From the NCBI GenBank assembly GCA_030280995.1, contig JASXTE010000015.1, forward strand, positions 28,029,001-28,093,000: DNA of 64,000 nucleotides, read 5' to 3'. The translations under genes were made by a program, and so were the position numbers. The notes beneath the pieces are model-generated. The model was not told where the DNA came from, ran no database searches, and saw only the letters and a program-made list of their open reading frames with translations. How positions within the stretch are numbered: position 1 is the first letter of the stretch; each line of letters begins with the position of its first letter. Source of the DNA: Hemileia vastatrix. Lineage: Eukaryota; Basidiomycota; Pucciniomycetes; Pucciniales; Zaghouaniaceae. Of this stretch, positions 23,940 through 34,809 are shown piece by piece.

Positions 23940-26900
23940 ATGTCAGAACCAACCAATAACACCAGTAACAACCCTCGATGCTTGCTTAATGAAAATAACT
24001 ACTTTATTTGGTCTACCATCATGGAGGCCGAACTAGTCAATGTAAATTGTCTCGATTACATTAGCGGCAAAGAATGCGATAAAATAGAAGAAAGGAAACG
24101 AAAATCTTACAATCTTATTGTTCAAAGTCTAAACAATGACCATGTTGCAATAATTGCTAGCGAGTTATATGGAGAGAATAAAGGCGACGGACTAAAAGCA
24201 TGGGAACTACTGAAAGGAAAATATGCTGGCGGCAATGCCCAAGGACGCCGATCTGCATTCAATGAATTATTAGCAATTGAATTCACCAATACAGAGCAGT
24301 TCCTTAGAGAGGTAAGAAGGGTTAATAGCAAAATAAAACTTACTGGTCTTAAAATCAATAATGAAGTACTATCCCTTCAAGTACTCCACAAACTACCGAA
24401 GGAATTCGAATCGTTAATCAGAGTAATCATGCAAGGGGAAGATATTTTAGGGCTAGAAGAAATTTTGAAGAAACTTGAGAAAGACAGTAAACAGTTCGCC
24501 ATTAAAAAGGAGGACAATGTTGCCATGACCACGGCAATCAATCAGAAGAAAAATATAAAATGTTACAACTGTGGAATTATGGGTCACTCAGCTCGAGAAT
24601 GTAGAAAACCCTGGTCGAAGTACAAATTTGCTCCCCCAAGAAATGCGACAACTTCAGAAGCTAAAGAAGAAGAAAAGGAAAGTAAAAGTGTTGCATTTAT
24701 GGGAAAAAGAATTATTGAGATCAGTGATGATGAAGAACAAGTTAACAAGAAACTTACAGTCGACTGGGAGAAAGAAATCTTCGATGATAGCGATGAAGAG
24801 TTCTTGTATGGTGACACAATCAATGAAGACAACGAGGGAGAGTCTTTTGTCAGTATCAAAATATCTACATATGTAGGCATTCTTGAAGCTAACATATGTC
24901 TCAACACCAGTAATGAACTATTATTAGACTCTGGAGCATCAGATCATATGTGGAATCGAAAAGATGATTTCGTGAAAATCCAGGAGTGTAGAGGGATTGT
25001 AAATATCGGAGAGGTTGGTAGGAGTGTAAATATTAGAGGAAAGGGAGAAGTAGTGTTATATAGCCCAAGTGATGAAAAGATAATATTCAAAAATGTATAC
25101 TATGTCCCAGATCTACCATATTGCCTCGTTTCACAAGTCTTGCTATGGGAGAAAGGTGCCCAAATCATAAAAGGAAAAGAAAAAAACTTTGAGGTAACCA
25201 TCAATAATAAAACAGTAATGAGAGGAGAAATCAGAAATCGCTTACCATTCTTGAACCTTGAAAGAAGACATGCCCAAGCTCATAATGCCCTAAAAGAACA
25301 TAAAAGACTCGGACATCCGGGAGATGGAATCAGTTGTGAGACATGCAAGCTCGGAAAAATGACAAGAAAACCGTTTAAGAAAATAAGAGAAAGGACAATT
25401 GTGCCTGGTGAAGAAATTTCTGTAGATTTAATGGGACCGATAACACCCATATCATTAGGAAAATCGAGATTTGCTTTAACTATTGTAGACACAGCTACAG
25501 GCTACGTCTGGATTAGAGCCCTCAAACATAAGGGAAAAACTGAGAAAGAGATAAGAGGTGTCATACAACTAATAAAGAGACAAAAAGATTACAACGTAAA
25601 AAGAATAATAAGTAATGGAGGAGGAGAATTTATCAGCAATGAATTTAAAGACTGGCTACAAGAACAGGGAATAAACCATATAGTAACTACACCAAATACA
25701 CCGCAAAATAATGGAATAGCGGAAAGAATGAATAGGACCATCATAGAAAAGTCAAGAACCTTAATACTAGAACACAATTTACCAAAAAAATTATGGGCAG
25801 AAGCCATGATTACGGCAGCAACTTTATATAACAAAACCAGTAAGAGAGAGCCGTTTAAAAACTTTTGGAAAAAAGATCCTCAAACAGAAAACCTCAAGGA
25901 GTTCGGTAAAGACATATTATATAGTATCCATCATTATCAGAAAATCGGCAAACTGGATCCTAGATGCAAGAAGGGCATATTAGTAGGAATGGATGAAAAC
26001 GAAGCAAACACTTACCGCGTTTGGGACAAAGAGAAAGGAAATATTATCAGGACAAGAGACATATTTGAGATCGAGAAAGAAGTCCCACAAATAAACGAAA
26101 TGAACATTAGTGCAATCACACCAGTAACTGAAGAGACAAAAGAAGCAGAAGTAGAAGAACAAACTAATAACGAAGAAATTCAAGATGAAGGTACAAGAAA
26201 ATCAAAAAGGAATAAAAAAGAACCAGAAAGATATGGCAATCTAAAAACATACACAACTGAGAAAATAAAAGAAGATAATGAAGAAGAAGTGAATCTTGAA
26301 GCCTTCATGATGGAAACATTCATACGAGAAAACGTTATAACACCAAATAGTTATCAAGAAGCTAATAAATCCAAAGAATGGATCTTATGGAAGAAGGCCA
26401 TATTTGAAGAATTCAATTCAATCATAGAAAATGGGGTATTTGAAATAATACCAAGAAACAAAAAAGACAAGGAGAAAACAATAATCACAACCAGGTGGGT
26501 CTTGAATAAAAAGTTTGACACTAATGGAGAGTTGCAAAGGTATAAGGCCAGATGTGTAGCAAGAGGCTTCAAACAAAAAGAAGGAATCGACTTTGAGGAA
26601 ACATTCTCCCCAACAGGAAGACTTAGTACTATGAGATTCATTCTTAATTATGCGGTAGCAACAAAACAACAACCGAGACAAGCAGATTTTGTAACAGCAT
26701 ATTTAAATGCAAAATTAGAGGAAGAGGAAGCAGTTTACATTGAAATACCAGATGGTTTTCGAGAGTGGATACAAGAAACTAAACAGGAAACATATAATGA
26801 TAAAAACAAGGAACATTTAGTTGAACACCCGGAGAATTTTGTAATAAAATTAAAGAAAACATTATATGGGCTTAAACAGGCAGCGAGAGGGTGGTATTTA

Positions 26901-28439
26901 ACTATGACTGGATGGTTCACCAAAAATGGATACCGCGTTAGTGATGCAGACCCCTGTCTGTTTATCCACTCTGAGGGAGATCTAGCATTCGCTTGGGTAG
27001 ATGATCTAATCTTAGTAGGAAAAAACAGTGAAATGATCATTAAAAACATGAAAGAAAGTTTTAAAATTAAAGATCTAGGAGTAGTACAGCACGTGTTAGG
27101 CATAAAAGTCAAAATAGAAAAAGACGGGAGTATATTCTTGTCTCAGGAACATTATATTAAAAACCTAGTACAAACATACGATTTAGAAGAAGCTAAAATA
27201 AGTGGGACCCCAATGAAATCTAATGAGAAGATTGAGCCATCCACTAATGAAGAACACGAGAATTTCAAATCCGAAAATAAAGACTACAGGTCGGCAATCG
27301 GATCATTAAATTATCTGTCACAATGCACTAGACCAGATATTTCTTATAGCGTAGGTATTCTATCACAATTCCTTGAAAAACCAAACAAAACCCATTGGGA
27401 AGCATTTAAGCGAGTCATTAGATACCTAAAGGGAACACAAAGTTGGGGAATACACTATCAAAATGAAAAGGAGGAACTACTCGGCTATGTAGATTCTGGA
27501 TGGGCAGAAAACGATAAGCGAAGATCAACAAGCGGTCACATATTCATGATCAACAACGGATCAGTATCTTGGCGAAGTAAAAAACTAGGAGTAATCAGCA
27601 CATCATCATCTGAGGCCGAATTCCGTGCTTATCTAGCAGCAGCGCAAGAAGCTCAATGGTGGCGAAAGATGTTCATGGAACTAGGCATGGATTTAAAAAC
27701 CCCTACATTAATAGAGTCGGACAGTCAAAGTGCAATTAAGAAATCGAAAAATCCTATATTTCACTCTAGAACTCAGCACATTGAAACTCATTACAACTGT
27801 GTTATGGATCTAATAAGAAATAAAGAAATCTTCATAGAGTATATACCAACAAATGAGATGATAGCTGATATCTTTACTAAGCCTTTAGATAGAATTAAAC
27901 ACTTCAAATTCATGAGAAAAATGGGAATGCAAAATTATGAGATATTGAGCGGAAGTGAGTGTGTTAATATTATTTCAGCAAATATAGCATGTGTCCCCTC
28001 AATATCTCACAATCACAAATTATCCAACAATACGCAATATTGCATTACTAACAACTCACACTGGACACCTCAACAAGATGAAGAACGAGTAAGAAGAATA
28101 AGTACAATAATAGATAAAAAGGCAAAGACAATTAGGTGGCATTGGAAAGTAAAAGAGAAACATTGTGCATTAAGAAAAGGCATCAAGTATCGTAATAAGA
28201 GAAAAGATAACACACAAAGTAATAATAATGTTCAACATAACATTTTTATATTCAAAAGTAATAGGAGAGGTCATAAGAGAAAGGCGTGTGATATTGGAAA
28301 AGCAAAAGTTAAAAGGATAAAAGGTGATACTCAATCATGGGATTGTGAAAGCATAAAAGCTATTTGTACACTTCTAAAATGTTGTAAGAGAAGTGCTTTT
28401 GGGTATCATACACACTTTAATGAAAACAGGTATAAATAA
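23940..28439 (+). CDS. Copia Gag-Pol polyprotein with LTR-encoded C-terminal tail
   Basis: 1,499 residues, ATG 23940. Order: Gag; CCHC knuckle CYNCGIMGHSAREC (about 208-221); protease LLLDSGASDHMW (about 328); integrase zinc region HKRLGHPGDGISCETCKLG (about 452-470); integrase core with Asp496 (VDLMGP), Asn559 where Asp is expected (SNGGGEF; family SDNGGEF) and Glu595 (AERMNRT); RT with WVDD (about 1020); RNase H ending in IESDSQSAIKKSKNP and IADIFTKPL (about 1320). The 559-595 spacing fits D-35-E exactly. The frame crosses into the 3' LTR at 27962 and adds about 159 Lys/Arg-rich residues with several Cys/His. Gag-Pol normally makes particles, copies RNA to DNA and integrates it. D559N predicts a dead integrase unless one is supplied in trans. 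Confidence 0.95.
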   Translation: MSEPTNNTSNNPRCLLNENNYFIWSTIMEAELVNVNCLDYISGKECDKIEERKRKSYNLIVQSLNNDHVAIIASELYGENKGDGLKAWELLKGKYAGGNAQGRRSAFNELLAIEFTNTEQFLREVRRVNSKIKLTGLKINNEVLSLQVLHKLPKEFESLIRVIMQGEDILGLEEILKKLEKDSKQFAIKKEDNVAMTTAINQKKNIKCYNCGIMGHSARECRKPWSKYKFAPPRNATTSEAKEEEKESKSVAFMGKRIIEISDDEEQVNKKLTVDWEKEIFDDSDEEFLYGDTINEDNEGESFVSIKISTYVGILEANICLNTSNELLLDSGASDHMWNRKDDFVKIQECRGIVNIGEVGRSVNIRGKGEVVLYSPSDEKIIFKNVYYVPDLPYCLVSQVLLWEKGAQIIKGKEKNFEVTINNKTVMRGEIRNRLPFLNLERRHAQAHNALKEHKRLGHPGDGISCETCKLGKMTRKPFKKIRERTIVPGEEISVDLMGPITPISLGKSRFALTIVDTATGYVWIRALKHKGKTEKEIRGVIQLIKRQKDYNVKRIISNGGGEFISNEFKDWLQEQGINHIVTTPNTPQNNGIAERMNRTIIEKSRTLILEHNLPKKLWAEAMITAATLYNKTSKREPFKNFWKKDPQTENLKEFGKDILYSIHHYQKIGKLDPRCKKGILVGMDENEANTYRVWDKEKGNIIRTRDIFEIEKEVPQINEMNISAITPVTEETKEAEVEEQTNNEEIQDEGTRKSKRNKKEPERYGNLKTYTTEKIKEDNEEEVNLEAFMMETFIRENVITPNSYQEANKSKEWILWKKAIFEEFNSIIENGVFEIIPRNKKDKEKTIITTRWVLNKKFDTNGELQRYKARCVARGFKQKEGIDFEETFSPTGRLSTMRFILNYAVATKQQPRQADFVTAYLNAKLEEEEAVYIEIPDGFREWIQETKQETYNDKNKEHLVEHPENFVIKLKKTLYGLKQAARGWYLTMTGWFTKNGYRVSDADPCLFIHSEGDLAFAWVDDLILVGKNSEMIIKNMKESFKIKDLGVVQHVLGIKVKIEKDGSIFLSQEHYIKNLVQTYDLEEAKISGTPMKSNEKIEPSTNEEHENFKSENKDYRSAIGSLNYLSQCTRPDISYSVGILSQFLEKPNKTHWEAFKRVIRYLKGTQSWGIHYQNEKEELLGYVDSGWAENDKRRSTSGHIFMINNGSVSWRSKKLGVISTSSSEAEFRAYLAAAQEAQWWRKMFMELGMDLKTPTLIESDSQSAIKKSKNPIFHSRTQHIETHYNCVMDLIRNKEIFIEYIPTNEMIADIFTKPLDRIKHFKFMRKMGMQNYEILSGSECVNIISANIACVPSISHNHKLSNNTQYCITNNSHWTPQQDEERVRRISTIIDKKAKTIRWHWKVKEKHCALRKGIKYRNKRKDNTQSNNNVQHNIFIFKSNRRGHKRKACDIGKAKVKRIKGDTQSWDCESIKAICTLLKCCKRSAFGYHTHFNENRYK

Positions 28440-28543
28440 GGATGTAACTGTTGTAGTCCGTCATTAGAATATTTTTGTATATAAATTTATTTAAGTATAT
28501 TTAATTGAAATATTAATTGTAAAAGGTTTACATCATTTTAATA
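27962..28543 (+). repeat. Copia 3' LTR
   Basis: 582-bp copy of 23291-23872. It encodes the last part of the polyprotein, stopping at 28437-28439. Confidence 0.95.
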
Positions 28544-28548
28544 AAAGA

Positions 28549-31500
28549 AGCCTATATTGAAGTTGTCAGAGAACCGATACACACTGGACTGTATGAGCAA
28601 TCAACATCAAGTTATTCTAGTCCGGTATTTTGTATCAAGAAACCGAATGGCAAGCTTAGAGTTGTTCATGATCTTAGGGAATTAAATAGGGTTACAATAA
28701 AGGATGCTGGGATACCGCCTAGTGCTGAGGAGTTTGTTGAAGCGTTTGCAGGGAGAGTGTGTTATGGTTTAGGAGATATTATGGGTGGATATGATGAGAG
28801 AGAGTTACATCCGGACTCAAGGCCTCTCACTACATTCGATACACCACTTGGACGTTTACAGTTAACAAGATTACCTCAAGGAGCAACAAATTGGGTTGCA
28901 GTTTATCAAGCTCAGATGGCTTGGATCCTTCAAGACGAAATTCCACAATATGCTGGAATCTTTATAGATGATGGAGGAATTAAGGGACCAACAACCGACT
29001 ATGATAACCAGGTGTTGGAAGAGAATCCCGGGATACGCAAATTCATTTGGGAGTTTGCAATTACATTAGAAAGAATCTTGTTTCGAATTGAAGAGGCTGG
29101 TTTAACTATTTCAGGTTCAAAATTTTCCTGTTGTGTGCCAGCCTTAGAAATATTAGGCCATGTGGTATGTAGAGAGGGTAGGATTATGTCCTAGAAGAAA
29201 GTTAACAAAATTCAGTCCTGGCCAAGACCCAAGAATACGACCAAAGTCAGAGGGTTTTTAGGCATTTGCGTATATGTTAGAATGTTTATCAAGGACTTTT
29301 CTTCATTGGCAGCTCCATTGAGGTGGTTAACAAGAAAGGATGCAGACTGGGAGTGGGATGAAGAGTGTGAGAAGGCGTTTGTGAAGTTGAAGGAGGTTGT
29401 GGGGAAGGATTTATTCCTGCACAAGTTGGATTATGGAAAAGATTCTGGCAGAATTTATTTAGCAGTTGATTCAAGTCAGGTTTCAGCTGGGGCGGTTTTG
29501 TCTCAGATGGATAAAGCTGGTTACATCAGGCCAGTTAGGTATGAATCTGTAGTATTTACTGAGGTCAAATCAAGATATTCTCAACCAAAATTGGAATTAT
29601 GTGGTGTGGCGAAAATACTGAAGAAACTTCAGCATATTTTGTGGGGGCAACATTTTGAGTTGCAAGTGGATGCAAAATCGTTAATCCAGATGATTAATTC
29701 CCCAAGTTTACCGAACGCACCCATGACAAGATGGGTAGCTTTTATTCAACATTTTTTTTTTGATTTAGTTCATAAGCCTGGCAAAACTTTTACTATGCCA
29801 GATGGTTTATCAAGAAGACCACCCACTGAAGAAGATTCAGACTCAGAAGAGTTCGATGAAGATATACCTATTATCAAAGCCAGCACTAAAGGAGCTGAAG
29901 ACTTTCCATACCTCCCCCATGAGGTTAAACTGGCAGGACTATTGTGTTTAGATTATGGTGATGATGACCTCCACCAAGAGGATAAACTGGAAAATAGTTT
30001 TTATGTTAATAAAGGTGTTGGAAAAGGTGTAGATAAATTCGGCAGAGAGGAAGTAGAAGAAGATGTGGTGTATGTAGAGGAAGATGGATTGGTAGTGTGG
30101 GATAGTAGTAAATTAAGGAATGGTGTATATGTTGGAGAATTAGAGAATTTAAATAAAAAGGTGGATAAAGAGAAAGAGGTATTTTCAAATACGGTTTACA
30201 AAGGATCCAAAGGTTCAGAAGAAAAACGTCGACATAGCTCGATTAAAGATTTATTTAGGGGTCAACGATTATTGGCTCATTCATGTGCAAGTGATATTGG
30301 TAATAGAGAAGTCCCTATTGATGTTATATTAATCGATTTTCAAGATGAAGTCTGGGGTCAGACTGGTTTTTATTTTTTGTTAGTCAAATATTTGTTGACT
30401 TTAGAAAGGCCAGAAGATTGTGAAGACGATGAATGGGTGGCTATCAAGAGGAAGTCATCTACTTTTTACCTGTCTGGTCGACGTTTAATGAGGAGGAGGT
30501 ATCCAAATCCTCAAGTAGTTATAACTCAACAGAAGGGGCAAGAATTAGTTTTGAAATCACTGCATGAAGATCTTGGGCATAGAGGCGTTTGAGAAACATT
30601 TAGAAGAATTTCTGATTGATTTTGGTGGCCTGGCATGAAGATGGCTGTTAAACAGTGGGTTCAGTCATGCGAAGAATGTCAAAGACGAAGTTATTTAAGG
30701 CCAAAAGAACCTGGACGCGCGACCGGTGAATATACGCTCTTCGGGAGAGTTAGTTTAGATGCCGTTCATATAAAAGAGGGACAGTATAAATATTTAATTG
30801 TGGCCAGAGATGATTTATCTGGTTGGGTAGAGGCAGCACCTCTTATTAATTTAACTGCCAAAAATGTGGCAGAATTTTTTTTGAATAATTGGGTATATAG
30901 GTATGGGGTGATGAAGTTGGTAACGGTAGATGGAGGTCCTGAATTTGGGACAGAGTTTAAAGAGGCTGTATTGAAAGTTGGATCAAAGGTTAGGGTAGCA
31001 ACCCCATATTATCCCAAAGCTGAAGGCATGGTTGAAAGGGGGCATGAAGTTATTAAGGATGCTTTAGTTAAAATGTGTGGGACAAGTGCCGAAAAGTGGA
31101 GGCACTATTTACCTTTAGTTTTATTTGCGGATCGAATCACTGCCAAAAGGACGACCGGATTTTCACCTTATGAACTTGTTTTTGGACAGAAAGCAGTTTT
31201 ACCGGTTGATTTAGAAGCTGAATCATATCTTGGAGTTGACTGGGACATGGTCAAAACTACTGAAGAATTATTGTGTGCAAGAATGATGCAGCTAGAAAAG
31301 AAAGAAGAATATTTAGAAAAGGCATATTCACGGATGATGAAGATCCGAAATCAATCAGTCAGATATTGGGATGAGCGGTTGGCACATTGATTAAGGAAAC
31401 CTTTGAACCCAGGTGATATGGTCCTGGTGTATAATAGGAGTTTGGAAAGTCAGTGGGGAAAGATGTTTGCAGATAGGTGGAATGGACCGTATAAAATCAA

Positions 31501-31648
31501 GGAGCAAGTTTCCGGCGGTTCATATGTGCTAGAAGAGTTGGATGGAGTAGTATTGAAGAAGAGGGTAGCAGCCGATCAAGTGAAACGGTTCTATCCTAGA
31601 GGCACCAGGAGTGCCGAAGTATACCTCCGCAATGAGGATAAACTATGA
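28549..31648 (+). pseudogene. Gypsy-B RT - RNase H - integrase, several stops
   Basis: RT: 'SPVFCIKKPNGKLRVVHDLR', GDIMGGYDE, RLPQGATNWVAVYQ, and FIDD (about 28966). TAG at 29192-29194 follows GRIMS. RNase H: YLAVDSSQVSAGAVLSQ and YSQPKLELCGV. An acidic linker contains two LxxExKL motif copies (29911, 29968). Integrase: HRGV, then TGA at 30590-30592; TGA (CGA in gypsy-A) near 30617; CEECQRRS; 'VSLDAVHIKEGQYKYLIV'; TVDGGPEF; VERGHEVIKDALV, so all three catalytic acidic positions are kept. A further TGA after RLAH (31388-31390) is followed by the C-terminal domain to 31648 (RVAADQVKRFYPRGTR). Not functional as read. Confidence 0.92.
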
Positions 31649-31895
31649 TATCAATCAAACTTTATGGATAACTCCGAAATGAGGATAAACTATGATATCA
31701 ATGAAACTTTATGGATTCCTCCGCAATGAGGATAAACTATGACATTTATGAAATTATATGGATAACTCCAAAATGAGGATAAACTACAATTTTAATGATA
31801 TTGATGAAATTTTATGGATCCCTCCGCAATGAGGATAAACTATAATACCAACAAAATTTTATGACGACCTCCGCAACGAGGATAAACTATCTTCT
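31623..31895 (+). repeat. Six tandem 'CCTCCGCAATGAGGATAAAC' repeats after gypsy-B pol
   Basis: Six copies of CTCCGCAATGAGG plus ATAAACTA (some CGAAATGAGG), each followed by a 20-35 bp AT-rich stretch such as 'TATCAATGAAACTTTATGGA'. The same motif is found once after gypsy-B gag (22133) and once after gypsy-A pol (about 11858). Confidence 0.9.
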
Positions 31896-31899
31896 TTTT

Positions 31900-32787
31900 T
31901 TATCAAAATACTTTACTATCGTTACACTGTATATGGTCGACGAAATTATGATGAAACTTAACGAAATTCAAGAAGACCTTCTTTGAAATTTTAAAAAACT
32001 TAAAATACTTAAAATATGGGTGAAGATAGTGTTGGAAAATTTTAAAATTTATTGGAAGAAGTGTTCACAGGGGAACCTTCTTAATTAAATATTGGCAAGT
32101 GTGGGGGTAATTGATGGGCTGGCTGCTCTATACACAATTACCCCATAATGTTCGTTTCCAAAATTTTCCCTGTTTCTAGTTGAATCCTGGCTTTGTCTTT
32201 TAATTTTAGGAAGTCCACTAAGACTATAAACTGGAACGAATCAAGAGACACCGCTCTCAACGCCGGATTCAAGATTTCTTTTATTTTATTTTGTTTTTGA
32301 TTTTTTTTATGTTAGATTGTGATTTCTTTTCTTTAATATATATTATGAATTATTGTAAAGGTGATGCTCACTGGTGGTCTCTAATCATTTTTATAAATTG
32401 GAGGGAGCCCACCCAGTGATCATCATTATAAAAATTATCTTCTAAAAACCTTCATTTATTTTCTTTTCTTTTCAATTTCTCAAAATTGTGTAACCACATC
32501 AAGTTGCACTTGGATGTAGGTATGATGTCGAGGGTACGGCTCATCAAATGGCCGGGGGGCATCTTTTAAAATTTTATTTTAAAATTTTTTTTAGTACTTT
32601 TTTTTTATCTTTCTTTTCACATTCATTTATCTTTCTTTAAAATTAAATTTTAACTTTTATTTCAAAACTATCTTTTCTAAAATCTTTTATTTTAAATTTA
32701 AAAAAAAAAAAAATTAAAATTAAAAAAAATAAAAAATAAAAAAATAAAAAAAATAAAAATAAAATAAAAATAAAATAAATAAAAAAA

Positions 32788-32823
<36 letters not shown>

Positions 32824-32980
32824 TTAAAATTAAAATTAAAATTTATTAATTAAATCAAAATCATTATTATATTTCTTAGTTTTATTTTTTTTAGTTTTCA
32901 TTCTTTTTAGTTTTATTCATTTAGTTTAGACAGGAAACAGGGTCTAGGAGAACTCAATACCAATGGGATTTTACTTCAAG
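31900..32980 (+). other. Gypsy-B 3' non-coding region with conserved hairpins and A-rich tract
   Basis: No gene. It holds the hairpin GGGGTAATTG...CAATTACCCC (32104-32144), the TCACTGGTGG...CCACCCAGTGA pair (32370-32425) and the ACATC.AG..GCACTTGGATGT block (32494-32520), all shared with gypsy-A. An A/T-only tract follows, with (AAT)n and (AAAAT)n runs, at 32690-32860. Confidence 0.75.
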
Positions 32981-32984
32981 ATAT

Positions 32985-34155
32985 CTGTTAGTCCTCCAAG
33001 ACTTTAAACTGGCTACTGTTCAAGACGTTCTTTAAGGTTTATTTTATACGTATTTTGGATCTGTTAGTCCTCCAAGACTTTAAACTGGCTACTGTTCAAG
33101 ACTTTCCTTAAGGTTTTATATGAATTTTGGAGCTGTTAGTCCTCCAAGACTTTAAACTGGCTATTTTTCAAGACTTTCATTAAGGATAATTTTCTATATC
33201 TTGACATCTGTTAGTCCTCCAAGACTTTAAACTGGCTACTGTTCAAGACTTTCCTTAAGGTTTTTATACGAATTTTGGAGCTGTTAGTTCTCCAAGACTT
33301 TAAACTGGCTACTGTTCAAGACGTTCTTTAAGGTTTTTTTTTTATATACGTATTTTGGATCTGTTAGTCCTCCAAGACTTTAAACTGGCTACTTTTCAAG
33401 ACGTTCTTTAAGGTTTTTTTTTATATACGTATTTTGGATCTGTTAGTCCTCCAAGACTTTAAACTGGCTACTGTTCAAGACTTTCCTTAAGGTTTTATAC
33501 AAATTTTGGAGCTGTTAGTCCTCCAAGACTTTAAACTGGCTAATTTTCAAGACTGTCATTAAAGATTTTATATTGGAGTTGTTAGTCCTTCAAGACTTTA
33601 AACTGAATTTCAAGGATGTTCAAGATTTTATGGATATTCTTGGAGACAGATTTTTTTAAATTTTTTTTTATCAATCAAATGTTAGGTCCACCAAGACCTT
33701 AAACTGGACTATTATCAAGTGTTGGGTCCACCATGACCTTAAACTGGATTTCTTATCGATTAAATTTTTGGTCCACCATGACTTTAAACTGGCAGTTCAT
33801 TCATTGTTTTAGTCCACTATGACTTTAAACTGGAAAATTAATATCTTCAGGATAATTCAACATTCATTGGACCACTATGGCCTTATACTGGATTACTTGT
33901 CGATCAAATGTTTGGTCCACTATGACATTAAACTGGATTATCAAATTTATTCAATCTTTGGTCAAGCCTAGGCCTTACTTAGGAATATATCAAGATATTT
34001 ATGCACTTAAACGATCTTTGGTCCACCAAGACCATAAACTGGCAATCGAATATATGTTTGGTCCACCAAGACTTTAAACTGGAATGTCAATCTTGTTTGG
34101 ATAACTCAATTCAATCTTTTAATTTATCACTGTCCACTAAGACTCTAAACTGGTT
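32985..34155 (+). repeat. Array of 'TCC.CCAAGACTTTAAACTGG' repeats in gypsy-B
   Basis: Nine regular units of about 67-80 bp start near 32985, 33061, 33133, 33208, 33281, 33361, 33440, 33512 and 33580. Each opens CTGTTAGTCCTCCAAGAC, then TTTAAACTGGCTACTG, then TCAAGACTTTCCTTAAGG. Then about nine scattered copies of GGTCCACCAAGACTTTAAAC plus TGG lie to 34155. Another copy is at 32209. Open frames here (33877-34201) are composed of repeats and are not credible genes. Confidence 0.9.
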
Positions 34156-34805
34156 ATTCAATTATTTCTGGAATTGGGTGCTGATAGCTTTAGGAGGTTA
34201 AAATTTTAGGTGGTGATGATGCTAAGGAAAGCATAATGGTTAATTAGGTGAAATTTGTGGCGCTTTAACATGGTCTAAAGTTAATATTATTATTGGAAGC
34301 CTGGCAAAAGTATTTTATGGGTTTGCTGTATAGCAAAGGTTGAAAATTGTGATGAAGGAATCAGAAGTTAAGATGGTAGTTGGATTTTAGGGAATGATTT
34401 TTTTTAGTGCCTCATAGTTAGGCCATTTTTTTTGGTGTGAAGCTTGGAGGACCTTATGGCGAGATTGGAATCATAGAATTCGGCTCAGTGGGGGGCCCAT
34501 TGAGGTTGGAATCAGGAGTATTCGGCTCATAGGAAGATCCACTCTCTCAATGCTGTGACAAGAAGGAAGACTGGTATATGGGAGTCTGAAGGGATTCAAA
34601 CCTTGCTCTCAGTAGTGGAATCATCACAAGATTTATATTATTTTATTTTATGTTATATCAAGCCAGAGAAGAAAGAAAACATCATTTATGTTGAAAGTTT
34701 AAGAAGACCAAGCAAAAACAAAATTTTATCAAGTTATACTGTTAGAAAAGATAATTTCTTTGAAATTGTTCAACATCATTATCAAAGCTTTGCATTAAAA
34801 TTCTT
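34156..34805. other. Gypsy-B 3' region without a clear gene
   Basis: A plus-strand open frame of 86 residues (34555-34815) has no motif and no ATG context that I trust. Otherwise nothing is recognised. Confidence 0.4.
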
Positions 34806-34809
34806 CTTT

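Larger units (their letters stand above)
23291..28543 (+). mobile_element. Ty1/copia LTR retrotransposon inserted in gypsy-B
   Basis: LTRs 23291-23872 and 27962-28543 (582 bp each) begin TGTTAATATT and end TTTTAATA. I find one difference (A/G, around 23592 and 28263). Target duplication AAAGA lies at 23286-23290 and 28544-28548; removing the element restores gypsy-B coding (LKEAYIEVV). It contains one uninterrupted gag-pol frame. It is the youngest insertion in the window. Confidence 0.97.

Noticed and set aside
24584..27112. Several minus-strand frames opposite copia gag-pol
   Set aside because: Low-complexity Ser/Leu/Phe translations antisense to a confirmed coding frame; no motifs.
32985..34155. 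CRISPR-like array of repeats and spacers
   Set aside because: The spacers are themselves related, the units lie inside a eukaryotic LTR element, and no cas gene is present.
33877..34201. Two plus-strand frames of 66 residues
   Set aside because: Both consist of the TTTAAACTGG repeat array in two frames.
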